NCBI RefSeq assembly: GCF_030718935.1
Contig: NZ_CP132194.1
Span: 2,046,001-2,110,000 of the forward strand
From: Psychrobacter sp. M13
GTDB taxonomy: Bacteria > Pseudomonadota > Gammaproteobacteria > Pseudomonadales > Moraxellaceae
Direction of reading: 5' to 3'
Length of the DNA stretch: 64,000 nucleotides
A program made the position numbers and the translations under genes. Positions 10,612 to 19,100 of this stretch are shown one piece after another. The notes beneath the pieces were generated by a model. The model made no database searches, was not told the origin of the DNA, and worked only from the letters and a program-made list of their open reading frames with translations. Position 1 is the stretch's first letter; each line of letters opens with the position of its first letter.

Positions 10612-10643
10612 AAAAAGGTCTTGAATATTCAGGGCCTTTTTTT
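10612..10643 (+). terminator. Probable terminator after the DUF11-like gene
   Basis: AAAAAGGTC and GGCCTTTTTTT form a short A/T-flanked stem with a loop of about 12 bases, ending in seven T residues. It lies about 60 bases after the preceding stop codon. Confidence 0.65.
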
Positions 10644-10771
10644 GATGTTGTAAAAATCATATATACGACAACCGTTGTCGTATAGCGTCTATACTTTGTC
10701 AATAATTACAGTGACTTACACTGTATTTTGTTAAAATAGCCCTCTATTAATGGCTTGGTAACTATTTACTT

Positions 10772-12040
10772 ATGGCAACGATTAATTATGATAGATTACA
10801 AGGTAAGCTCAATATTTTAGCCGATGCGGCAAAGTATGATGTCTCTTGCTCCTCCTCCGCTGGTACCCGCAAAAATCAGGGCGGTGGCCTTGGTGATGCC
10901 TCAGCTACTGGTATTTGCCATAGCTATACCGAAGACGGTCGCTGTGTCAGCTTACTCAAAATCCTACTGACCAATCACTGTATCTACGACTGTGCATATT
11001 GCACTTCGCGTAAAAGTAACGACACCCCGCGTGCCGCTTTTAGCGTCGAAGAAGTGGTTGATTTAACTATGCAGTTTTATCGTCGTAACTATATCGAAGG
11101 CTTATTCTTAAGCTCAGGTATCTTTAAAAGTGGCGATTATACGATGGAGCGTTTGGTTGAGGTGGCAAAGATACTACGCACCCGCGAGCGCTTTAACGGC
11201 TATATTCATCTAAAAACTATTCCAGGCGCGTCAAAAGAGCTGCTATTAGAAGCGGGTCTTTATGCTGATCGTTTAAGTGTCAATATTGAAATCCCTACTA
11301 TATCTGGTCTAGCGCTGCTCGCACCAGAGAAGTCACATGACGAGTTAAAAGCGCCCATGGAAACGGTCAAGACGGAAATCATTACTATCCGTGAGAGCCG
11401 TAAAACCCATAAAAAAGCGCCCAAATTCGTGCCAGCAGGTCAGACCAGTCAGATGATCGTCGGCGCGAGTAACGAGACGGATTTGCAAGTGATTCAGCTC
11501 TCGAGTCACTTTTATAAAGAGTATGATCTCAAGCGTGTCTATTACTCAGGTTACGTGCCGATGTTATCGGATAGTCGCCTGCCAGCAATTGGTACGCCTG
11601 TGCCGATGATTCGCGAAAACCGTCTCTATCAAGCGGATTGGCTCATGCGCTTTTATGGCTTTGGCGCGCATGAGATCGTTGAGCCAGACTCGCCATTTTT
11701 GGATTTAGATTGCGATCCTAAGCTAGCTTGGGCGATACGTCATCGCGAGCACTTCCCTGTTAATATTCAGACCGCCTCCTATGAGATGATTGTACGTATT
11801 CCTGGTATTGGTACTAAGACGGCAAGAAAGATTGTCAAGGCGCGTAAGTTCAATCAGTTAACGCTATATCATCTAAAGAAAATGGGTGCTGCGGTTAATC
11901 GTGCGAAGTACTTTATTGCGACCACAGGCAAGAATGAGCATCTCTCACATTTGACTCGTGATAACTTTCGTCAATATGTGCTCGCGCAAACTCAAACGAA
12001 GTTTAAAGATCAACGTAGTGGGCAGTTAGCGTTATTCTAG
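10772..12040 (+). CDS. Putative DNA modification/repair radical SAM protein
   Basis: This 422-residue protein belongs to the radical-SAM family usually described as 'putative DNA modification/repair' (TIGR03916 type). The iron-sulfur cluster motif is CIYDCAYC (CxxxCxxC), preceded by a conserved stretch with extra cysteines (CSSSAGT, ICHSYTEDGRC). Near the C-terminus IPGIGTKTARKIV is a helix-hairpin-helix DNA-binding motif. The next gene is the partner consistently found beside it. The pair is often linked to uracil-DNA glycosylase-like domains, which suggests action on DNA bases, but the reaction has not been established to my knowledge. Confidence 0.9.
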   Translation: MATINYDRLQGKLNILADAAKYDVSCSSSAGTRKNQGGGLGDASATGICHSYTEDGRCVSLLKILLTNHCIYDCAYCTSRKSNDTPRAAFSVEEVVDLTMQFYRRNYIEGLFLSSGIFKSGDYTMERLVEVAKILRTRERFNGYIHLKTIPGASKELLLEAGLYADRLSVNIEIPTISGLALLAPEKSHDELKAPMETVKTEIITIRESRKTHKKAPKFVPAGQTSQMIVGASNETDLQVIQLSSHFYKEYDLKRVYYSGYVPMLSDSRLPAIGTPVPMIRENRLYQADWLMRFYGFGAHEIVEPDSPFLDLDCDPKLAWAIRHREHFPVNIQTASYEMIVRIPGIGTKTARKIVKARKFNQLTLYHLKKMGAAVNRAKYFIATTGKNEHLSHLTRDNFRQYVLAQTQTKFKDQRSGQLALF

Positions 12041-12100
12041 ACGATAGTTTGTATTTATATTCTTATTAAGAAAAGCCTTTAAATTATTTTAGGATAACCT

Positions 12101-12973
12101 ATGACTCAGCTCGCTTTAAAAGACGATTTTGCAGTCGGTCATCTAACACCAAGTATCTTATTATACGAGCCAAGCTTTGAAGGGTGGCTCAGTGCGGTTT
12201 ATCAAGTATATGAGCGTAAAATGCAGCATGATGAGTCGTTGCAATTAATTGCCGAGAATCGCTATATACCATCTTTGATTAGTGGCGCAACTAGTGTGAT
12301 TACCGATGATGAGCAAGCGCAGCGGGTACTAAAAAAGCTGAATAAGCTATTAGGGCGCTCAGGCATGCGCCAAATACTTTGGGGCTTTTTGTCGGAGAAA
12401 CCTAACATTGGCACGACATTATTTCATATCGTCAAATACGCCATTTACTATCCTAAGCGAAATATTCTAGAAGATTTAGGTCATTTGGATGTGTTAGAAC
12501 TGGCGCAAACGGTCAAATCTGTACATCGTGAAAAGCATCGCATGGAGGCCTTTGTACGCTTTGAGCATACCACTGACGATATTTACTTTGCGCGTGTAGA
12601 GCCTGACTTTAATGTGCTGCCTATTATCGGTGAGCATTTTCGTCAGCGCTATCAGGATCAGCATTGGGCGATATATGACTTAGTTCGTGGCTATGGTATC
12701 TACTATGATAAATCTGGCAGTACGCCATCGCGACCTGCTGAGCTACAAACTATTACTGATCTTGATGATGCGGTACTACGTAATCCTACCAGCATTCATA
12801 GTCCTGATGAGCAGCGTTATCAAAGGTTTTGGCAGGGGTACTTTACTAATGTCAATATTAAAGAGCGCAAAAATACACGCCTGCATAAGCAGCATATGCC
12901 GCAGCGCTATTGGAAGTACCTTAGCGAAAAGCAAATCCTACCTAATGCTGAGTACCTACAAAAGAAACGTTAA
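12101..12973 (+). CDS. DUF4130 / TIGR03915-type putative DNA repair protein
   Basis: The 290-residue protein follows the radical-SAM gene by 60 bases on the same strand, with an AGGA ribosome site. It matches the partner family (DUF4130): MxxLYEPSFEGW-type opening (LLYEPSFEGWLSAVYQVYE near residue 20) and the conserved EAFVRFEHTTDDIYFARVEPDFNVLP segment near 155-180. Some homologues carry a fused C-terminal uracil-DNA glycosylase domain. This one ends after a basic tail and lacks it. A role with the radical-SAM enzyme in DNA base metabolism is inferred from the conserved pairing. Confidence 0.88.
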   Translation: MTQLALKDDFAVGHLTPSILLYEPSFEGWLSAVYQVYERKMQHDESLQLIAENRYIPSLISGATSVITDDEQAQRVLKKLNKLLGRSGMRQILWGFLSEKPNIGTTLFHIVKYAIYYPKRNILEDLGHLDVLELAQTVKSVHREKHRMEAFVRFEHTTDDIYFARVEPDFNVLPIIGEHFRQRYQDQHWAIYDLVRGYGIYYDKSGSTPSRPAELQTITDLDDAVLRNPTSIHSPDEQRYQRFWQGYFTNVNIKERKNTRLHKQHMPQRYWKYLSEKQILPNAEYLQKKR

Positions 12974-13087
12974 CATTTATGAGCTATTATCTTATTAAAT
13001 TTTTAGCTAATTCATCTCTAAGGTTGAGTTTTTTACGTTTCTGACTGACAATAGCACCTTAACCTCGTTGATGTGTATATCTTCTTT

Positions 13088-14419
13088 ATGATAGTGATGC
13101 GCCTGTTATCCTCCCTAAAACATGATGAGTCCGAACGGGGCATCTTTCATCTTGGCCGTGCTTTGGTCAAAAAAGATCATACGTCAATTATCATCTCCAG
13201 CGCGGATAATGATAATGAGCTGGTTAAGCGCTTGGAGCGTGAGGGTAACCTGTATCATCAGCTGTATATGAATAAAAAGTCATGGGCCGCGTTATTACAG
13301 ATTATTCCTTTACGTCATCTTATTGAAAAATACAATCCTGATGTGATTCATGTGCATTCGCGTACACCCGCTTGGATCTTGCATTTAGCACTACGCCGCG
13401 CACGCGTCAAACGTCTGCCCAAGATAGTCTCGACGATGTATGGGTTTTATCCGATTAATAAATACTCACAAGCCCTACTCGATGTCGACACAATTATTAC
13501 TGTCTCTGATAGTGTGACTAATTACCTAACCAAGGGCTTGCGCCGTGAAGAGATGGGTCGCAAAGTCATCAAGCGTATTTATCGCGGTGTCGACACCCGC
13601 CGTTACCCTTATCGACATAATCCATCAGTGTATTGGCTAAGGCGTACCTTTGCAGAATTCCCTGAGCTTGAGCATAAAAAGTGGCTCGTATTTCCAACCG
13701 TTATCGGCAATGAATACGGTCAAGAGTGGCTGATCGACATCTTGGGCAATTTGCAAGAGCAGTTCCCCCTGATTCATGCAATTATTATGGATGAGGATTA
13801 TAGAGAAGGCGATGTAGCACATGAGGACTTTCGCCAACGTATGAATGCGCTTGGATTAGGTGAGCGGGTGACGTATGTCGGCAGCAAGCGTAATGATATG
13901 CGCGAATGGCTATCAGCGGCCAATATCGTTATGGCACTAGCCAATCAGCCTGAGTCCATCGGTATTAATGCTCTGCAAGCTATTCACTTAGGCACGCCCG
14001 TTGTCGGCTGGGATCAAGCCGCTTTTAGTGAAATTTTGCAGCCACTATATCCGCAAGGGTTAGTCAAAAAATACAATGCACAAGCACTATGTAAAGCGGT
14101 TAGAAACCAATTAGAAGGCGTGACCCGTCCTGAGATGACAAATCAATTTACCATGCGTGAGATGATTGATGAGACCATAAAAGTTTATCAAAAATTGTAT
14201 GAAGAAGCGCTAAGTGAAGAGCAGGCCCGTCTGGACGCTTATACGACAAGCAAAATTAAAAAGCATCTTAAAGCCGCTGCTAAACCCTTTAGTAAAGTGT
14301 CAGATCATTTTATTAGTAATGAAGATATCAGACCCAATGACAAGCTCAAAGGCGATGCTAAGGTATCACTTGTAAAACAAAAAGCTGTCAAAAAAGCATT
14401 AAATCGAGACCTGAAATAA
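13088..14419 (+). CDS. Glycosyltransferase family 4 protein
   Basis: The protein of about 443 residues has the GT-B fold order of family 4. The N-terminal domain includes ERGIFHLGRAL and VIHVHSRTPAWI, and the C-terminal domain carries PESIGINALQAIHLGTPVVG, the donor-binding E-x7-E-like region. The last 60 residues are Lys-rich and unrelated to the catalytic fold. Start choice is uncertain: GTG 13073, ATG 13088 and ATG 13097 are all possible without a clear ribosome site. ATG 13088 aligns best with family N-termini. It stands alone, not in a polysaccharide cluster; a lipopolysaccharide-core role is possible but not shown. Confidence 0.82.
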   Translation: MIVMRLLSSLKHDESERGIFHLGRALVKKDHTSIIISSADNDNELVKRLEREGNLYHQLYMNKKSWAALLQIIPLRHLIEKYNPDVIHVHSRTPAWILHLALRRARVKRLPKIVSTMYGFYPINKYSQALLDVDTIITVSDSVTNYLTKGLRREEMGRKVIKRIYRGVDTRRYPYRHNPSVYWLRRTFAEFPELEHKKWLVFPTVIGNEYGQEWLIDILGNLQEQFPLIHAIIMDEDYREGDVAHEDFRQRMNALGLGERVTYVGSKRNDMREWLSAANIVMALANQPESIGINALQAIHLGTPVVGWDQAAFSEILQPLYPQGLVKKYNAQALCKAVRNQLEGVTRPEMTNQFTMREMIDETIKVYQKLYEEALSEEQARLDAYTTSKIKKHLKAAAKPFSKVSDHFISNEDIRPNDKLKGDAKVSLVKQKAVKKALNRDLK

Positions 14420-14468
14420 GTTCTATTTATATCTCTTTTGGCATCGATTTATTAAAGTAAGTTTATCC

Positions 14469-14533
14469 AGAAGTATGTACTATTAAAAAAGCCTAACGTT
14501 TAACGCTAGGCTTTTTTAATAGTACATACTTCT
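14469..14533. terminator. Bidirectional terminator between glycosyltransferase and puuR-like gene
   Basis: A nearly perfect inverted repeat of about 29 bp (arms 14469-14498 and 14504-14533, one mismatch) contains a core AAAAAAGCCTAACG / GCTAGGCTTTTTT. It has T runs in both orientations between convergent genes. Confidence 0.92.
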
Positions 14534-14539
14534 GAGAAG

Positions 14540-15217
14540 TTAGAATGTTGCTGGTGAATGGGCGCTAACGATACGGGTAATGCCGTTGCTAGGGTTTAAA
14601 AAGGTATGCGGATGACTGGTGTTAATAACATAGCTGTCGCCCTCGTTTAATAAGTAAGTCACCTCATTAATACGAATCAAAATCTTACCTTCGATCACCG
14701 TGCCAATCTCCTCGCCTTCATGAGATATTCGATCCTCAGTTGAACTATTGGGCTGATACTCTTCAATCAAAAATCCTAAATTCTTGGTAGGACTGCCATT
14801 AAAAACCTGCTTGATTGAAACCTGACTATTAGGCTCACTGATCTCAATCAAATCTTTAGGGGTCACGACCACTCTTGCCTTGCGCTCCTGCCACTCATCA
14901 CTAAAAAAGGTGCTAAGATCAGAGTCCAATACCGTCAAGATCGCCTTTAGGGTGTTGATCGCTGGGCTCACTTTATTGCGTTCTATAGCACTTATCGAGG
15001 TATTAGTGACGCCAGCTAGCCGTGCTAATTTCCTTTGCGAAAATCCTTTCGTCAGCCGTAGCTGATTTATCTTTTGGCCAATGTCTTCTTCTATTTGCTC
15101 ATCTAGCTGTTGCTCGTTTAGCTGATTTTGATACGAATCAGCTAACATCTGCTCTTTAACCGACGCTGACTTAGGCTCATCGGCTTGAGAAACATTAGGA
15201 GTGTTTTTGACTGGCAT
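14540..15217 (-). CDS. puuR: XRE-cupin transcriptional regulator (PuuR-like)
   Basis: The protein of about 225 residues has an N-terminal helix-turn-helix (INQLRLTKGFSQRKLARLAGVTNTSISAIERNKVSP region) and a C-terminal cupin (EGEEIGTVIEGKILI, NEGDSYVINTSHPHTF). This matches PuuR, the repressor of putrescine utilisation, and related sensors. The start at 15217 avoids most of the overlap with the puuD end (23 bases shared) and has GGA upstream; a longer frame from 15265 exists. An extra acidic N-terminal stretch precedes the HTH. Its likely target is the region between puuD and puuA, where related operator-like repeats occur. The ligand is unknown; polyamine sensing is inferred. Confidence 0.85.
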   Translation of the reverse strand: MPVKNTPNVSQADEPKSASVKEQMLADSYQNQLNEQQLDEQIEEDIGQKINQLRLTKGFSQRKLARLAGVTNTSISAIERNKVSPAINTLKAILTVLDSDLSTFFSDEWQERKARVVVTPKDLIEISEPNSQVSIKQVFNGSPTKNLGFLIEEYQPNSSTEDRISHEGEEIGTVIEGKILIRINEVTYLLNEGDSYVINTSHPHTFLNPSNGITRIVSAHSPATF

Positions 15218-15932
15218 AGTGAATAAATTCCGTAAACAAAAATTTGGATAAGTCATCTTTCGCATAATTTAGCTCAGGATGCCATTGTACACCAATCATA
15301 AACGGATGTTTCATTAAGCTGATAGCCTCAACCAATCCATCACGTGCCAGCGCTTCTACGAACAATCCTTTGCCGACCTCATTAATGGCCTGTTTGTGCA
15401 AAGAATTTACATGCCACTCGTCGCCAAAAGTAGCCAATCTACCATCAGGTTGAATAAGCACGTCATGAACAGGCTGATATTGCACCTCTAATGGCGCAGT
15501 ACTGTCCTCTAGATGCGGCTCATAAAATCCTTCAACCTCACGCCAATCAGGATGTAGAGTTCCGTCAAAATAGACATTCATCTCTTGTAGTCCTCGGCAC
15601 ACTGCTAATAGAGGCATACCTGATCGCTCAGCAGAAGCCAATAACTTAAAGCTAAGCGCATCACGATTCACGTCCTGCTTTTCTTCACTATGCGACGCAC
15701 CATAACGCATGGGCGCGACATTGCTATAGCTGCCTGTCAATAAAATACCATCTACTACTGTCATCAGCGCCTCAAGGTTCACGCTCTCAGCAGCAGTATA
15801 GGGTAGTAATATCGGGTTGCCACCATAGTGCTGTACGGCATCGATATACTTTTGATACACCGCTTGTGCTGGCTGACCATCGACCATTTTATGACAAGAT
15901 ACGATGGCGATTATAGGTCTGATAATAAGCAT
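15195..15932 (-). CDS. puuD: Gamma-glutamyl-gamma-aminobutyrate hydrolase
   Basis: PuuD hydrolyses gamma-glutamyl-GABA to glutamate and GABA, the last gamma-glutamylated step of putrescine breakdown. The 245 residues form a class I glutamine-amidotransferase fold (peptidase C26). Visible features are DGILLTGSYSNVAP, the nucleophile Cys in LLAVCRGLQEMNV, the DGTLH motif after it, and the catalytic His in GVQWHPEL. It is divergent from puuA and overlaps the start of the puuR-like gene, with which it is probably co-transcribed. Confidence 0.92.
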   Translation of the reverse strand: MLIIRPIIAIVSCHKMVDGQPAQAVYQKYIDAVQHYGGNPILLPYTAAESVNLEALMTVVDGILLTGSYSNVAPMRYGASHSEEKQDVNRDALSFKLLASAERSGMPLLAVCRGLQEMNVYFDGTLHPDWREVEGFYEPHLEDSTAPLEVQYQPVHDVLIQPDGRLATFGDEWHVNSLHKQAINEVGKGLFVEALARDGLVEAISLMKHPFMIGVQWHPELNYAKDDLSKFLFTEFIHYASQKHS

Positions 15933-16012
15933 ATTTTATTTTCCTAAATAAGGTTGGCTAAAGTCTAATTTCTATTTAAGTAAAATTTAGCACAGTATTC
16001 TTACAAATGTAA

Positions 16013-16032
16013 ACTATAAGTTTCATTATAGT
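16013..16032. promoter_or_regulatory. Operator-like inverted repeat, puuD-puuA intergenic region
   Basis: ACTATAA and TTATAGT form a 7-bp inverted repeat with a 6-base spacer. The sequence AACTATAAGTTTCAT recurs with one change at 16094-16108, inside the puuA promoter. The TTCATTATA core resembles, from memory, the recognition sequence reported for E. coli PuuR. The repetition in a divergent promoter region beside a PuuR-like gene supports an operator; direct binding is inferred. Confidence 0.5.
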
Positions 16033-16088
16033 TAATAATCCTAATCAATGAATAATATAAATTACTTTTTCATGATTTAAAATAAACA

Positions 16089-16117
16089 TTGACAACTATA
16101 AATTTCATATCTATATT
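16089..16117 (+). promoter_or_regulatory. Sigma-70-type promoter of the puuA operon
   Basis: TTGACA (16089-16094), a 17-base spacer and TATATT (16112-16117) make a near-consensus promoter. The spacer contains the second copy of the operator-like AACTATAARTTTCAT element, so a bound repressor would block polymerase. The transcript would have a leader of about 140 bases before puuA. Confidence 0.65.
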
Positions 16118-16262
16118 AAAGGACATCACTAACAGTAAGTAAGATATTGACAGTAGAAGCCCACGATTAGGTCGTTATATCCAAGCACTCTAAGTCGTTA
16201 ATACCATAGATAAAAAATGCTAAACAACCCTGAGAAGCTCTAAAATAATAGGAATAGTAGAC

Positions 16263-17606
16263 ATGACAGCAGCCAATGGAATGGTCGAATCTGCAAACAA
16301 TACTGAGTACGTATATATTGCAGCAGGTGATATCAACGGTTTACTACGCGGCAAACGCATCCCGTTTGATCAGATGGACAAGGCTCAAAATGGCGGCGTA
16401 CGCTTGCCTTTATCTATTTTAGGCGTTGATATTTGGGGCGCGGATGTCATTGAATCCTCACAATGCAATGGTGACATTGATGCTCTTGTCCGTCCTACTG
16501 GACGCGCCGCTTTTAAGTTGTTAAATACCAGTGCCCCATCATCGCTTCTACCAGTCTGGTTATATACCGAAGACGATGAACCTTACTATGGTGACGCCAG
16601 ACACGTATTGGACTTTATCAGTAAAAAATTCAAAGCACTTGGTTTGACACCAGTTATGGCAACTGAGCTTGAGTTTTATTTGGTGGATTATGTGGAGGGA
16701 GAAACTCCTAAACCGCCTATTCGTCCAAAAAGTGGCCTTAGATTAAACAAAACCTCTATTTTAAGTATCACCGATTTGCTACAGTTCGATGAGTTTTTAG
16801 ATGGCGTTTACACAGAATGTAAAAAACTAGATATCCCTGCTGATGCCGCTTTGGCAGAAAACGGCTGTGGTCAGTTTGAGATTAATCTGTTGCATGTCGA
16901 TGATCCGCTTAAAGCGGCAGATGACGCTATTTTATTTAAGCAAGTGGTCAAGTCTGTAGCGACGCGTCACGGATTGACGGCAACCTTTATGGCAAAGCCG
17001 TTTGGCTTACAGTCCGGCAACGGCTTTCATGTGCACTGTAGTTTGCTCGATAAAGATGGCAATAACATCTTTGATGATGGTAGCGATGCAGGTTCTGATA
17101 CCTTACGTCACGCAGTCGCCGGATTGCTCAAGACTATGGCAGATTGCACGCTATTATTTGCACCTCATGTCAACTCTTATCGCCGCTTCACTCCAGGCAC
17201 GCTTGCTCCTAATAACATCTCATGGGGCTATGAGAACCGTACGGCAGCGGTACGTATCCCTGGTGGCGATACCAAAGCACGCCGTATCGAGCACCGTGTA
17301 TCTGGGGCAGACGCCAACCCTTATCTGGTCTGTAGCGCGGTATTAGCCGGTATGCTCTACGGTATAGAAAACAAACTCGAAGCACCTGAGCCGATCAATA
17401 GCATCACTTATGATGATACCGATCTAAAAACTTTACCTTTAGACTGGCTGTCGGCAATTCGAGAGTTTGAAAATAGCGATGTGATTAATGAGTTATTCCC
17501 AAATGAGATGATCGAGCTGTTAATTGCCGTCAAAAAGCAAGAAGCCAAACGTTTTGCTCAGCAAGTTACTAATCTTGAATATCGTACTTATTTACAGGAT
17601 GTCTAA
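16263..17606 (+). CDS. puuA: Gamma-glutamylputrescine synthetase (glutamine-synthetase family)
   Basis: The 447-residue protein is a type I glutamine-synthetase relative. The metal and ATP motifs are present: ELEFYLVDY near residue 140, NGFHVHCSL near 255, and FTPGTLAPNNISWGYENRT near 310 with the following VRIPGGDTKARRIEHR. In PuuA-type enzymes the amine substrate is putrescine or another diamine rather than ammonia. Neighbours puuB (overlapping region) and divergent puuD support the assignment. It opens an operon controlled by the promoter at 16089. Confidence 0.92.
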   Translation: MTAANGMVESANNTEYVYIAAGDINGLLRGKRIPFDQMDKAQNGGVRLPLSILGVDIWGADVIESSQCNGDIDALVRPTGRAAFKLLNTSAPSSLLPVWLYTEDDEPYYGDARHVLDFISKKFKALGLTPVMATELEFYLVDYVEGETPKPPIRPKSGLRLNKTSILSITDLLQFDEFLDGVYTECKKLDIPADAALAENGCGQFEINLLHVDDPLKAADDAILFKQVVKSVATRHGLTATFMAKPFGLQSGNGFHVHCSLLDKDGNNIFDDGSDAGSDTLRHAVAGLLKTMADCTLLFAPHVNSYRRFTPGTLAPNNISWGYENRTAAVRIPGGDTKARRIEHRVSGADANPYLVCSAVLAGMLYGIENKLEAPEPINSITYDDTDLKTLPLDWLSAIREFENSDVINELFPNEMIELLIAVKKQEAKRFAQQVTNLEYRTYLQDV

Positions 17607-17607
17607 T

Positions 17608-18957
17608 ATGTCAAATACCACTTTACCTAACGACGCGTCGGCCAATAACAACCGCCGCAATATTCCTCATTATTCAGATAAGGGACAGTATCCTGACAGT
17701 TACTATGCGGCTAGTCGCAATCCTAAGCCTGATAGACCAACATTAAAAAACGATATTCAGGCTGAAATCTGTGTAGTTGGTGGTGGCTATAGCGGGTTAT
17801 CAGCTGGGCTACACCTTATAGAGACCGGTCACGAAGTCGTCATTTTAGAAGGTGCACAGATTGGTTGGGGCGCCTCAGGGCGCAATGGCGGGCAGATCGT
17901 CAATGGCCTAAATGCCAGCTTGCAAAAAATCAAAAAGTCTTATGGTCAACAAAACGCTGATTTTGTCAGTCAACTGGTCACGCGCGGCGGCAAGATTATG
18001 CGCCGATTTATCCGTGATTACGATATTAAGTGTGACCTAAAAGAGAAAAATATATTTGCCGCTTTTAATACCAGCCAGCTAAAGGATCTGCAAGACACCC
18101 ACAACTTGTGGGAGAGCTATGGTATGCATGAGCGCGAAATGTTAGATAAAGACAGCATCCAGCAGTACATCAATACCGATGCCTATATTGGCGGCATCAT
18201 TGATCACTCAGGTGGGCACATTCATCCATTAAACCTAGCGCTTGGCGAGGCGACTGCTATTGAGCAAGGTGGCGGCACTATTTATGAAAACACGCTTGTC
18301 GTTGATATCGAATACGCGGATGACTCTATCAAAGTTATTACCGAATTTGGCACGGTCACCTGTAAGCAAGCGGTACTATGTGGCAATGCATATTTGAACA
18401 AAGTGATCCCTAAGCTTACCGATCGGGTCATGCCCGTCTCTACCCAAATTATCGCCACTGAACCATTGGGTGATCTAGCGGATGAGCTAATTCCATCGGA
18501 TGTTTGTGTTGAGGATGTACGCTATATCCTAGATTACTATCGTCTGTCAGCGGACAAGCGTATGCTGTTTGGTGGTGGCTCTGTGTACGGTGGCCAAGAT
18601 CCTGCCGATATCGCTAATAAAATCAAACCCAACATGTATAAAATATTCCCGCAGCTGCGCGACTTCAAAGTCGACTATGCTTGGAGCGGCAACTTTGCCT
18701 TATCTTTTTCGCGCGTGCCGCAGTTAGGTAAGTTACATGAGCGAGTTTATTTTGCGCATGGCTATAGCGGGCATGGTGTGACAGGCTCTCATCTGTTTGG
18801 ACAGATATTGGCTGACGCTATCAATGGTAAAAAGGATGAGTTTGACGCTTTTGCGCTGATTCCATGGATACCTTTTCCTGGTGGGCGCGCCTTGAGAGTA
18901 CCGTATTCGGTAATGGGCTCATGGTGGTATTCGCTGAAGGACAGTACTGGTATGTAA
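17608..18957 (+). CDS. puuB: Gamma-glutamylputrescine oxidase (FAD-dependent)
   Basis: The enzyme oxidises gamma-glutamylputrescine to the aldehyde. The start at 17608 is chosen because AGGA lies eight bases upstream, inside the end of puuA; the frame extends further upstream through puuA but without support. It encodes 449 residues. The FAD-binding Rossmann motif is CVVGGGYSGLSAGLHL near residue 58, followed by GWGASGRNGGQIVNG, typical of the DAO family. Near the C-terminus, YFAHGYSGHGVTGSHLFG closes the FAD site. The order puuA-puuB matches known putrescine clusters. Confidence 0.93.
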   Translation: MSNTTLPNDASANNNRRNIPHYSDKGQYPDSYYAASRNPKPDRPTLKNDIQAEICVVGGGYSGLSAGLHLIETGHEVVILEGAQIGWGASGRNGGQIVNGLNASLQKIKKSYGQQNADFVSQLVTRGGKIMRRFIRDYDIKCDLKEKNIFAAFNTSQLKDLQDTHNLWESYGMHEREMLDKDSIQQYINTDAYIGGIIDHSGGHIHPLNLALGEATAIEQGGGTIYENTLVVDIEYADDSIKVITEFGTVTCKQAVLCGNAYLNKVIPKLTDRVMPVSTQIIATEPLGDLADELIPSDVCVEDVRYILDYYRLSADKRMLFGGGSVYGGQDPADIANKIKPNMYKIFPQLRDFKVDYAWSGNFALSFSRVPQLGKLHERVYFAHGYSGHGVTGSHLFGQILADAINGKKDEFDAFALIPWIPFPGGRALRVPYSVMGSWWYSLKDSTGM

Positions 18958-19100
18958 CTATAGTCTGATATCGAGAGCTATACTAAATAAGTCGTTTATT
19001 TTTATGCCATGGTTGTTGATAGGGCTGCCATGATCGCATTTTAAGATTAAGAACAGGACTGTTCTATTAAAAATAACGAAGTCTTACAGGGAATGTATCT

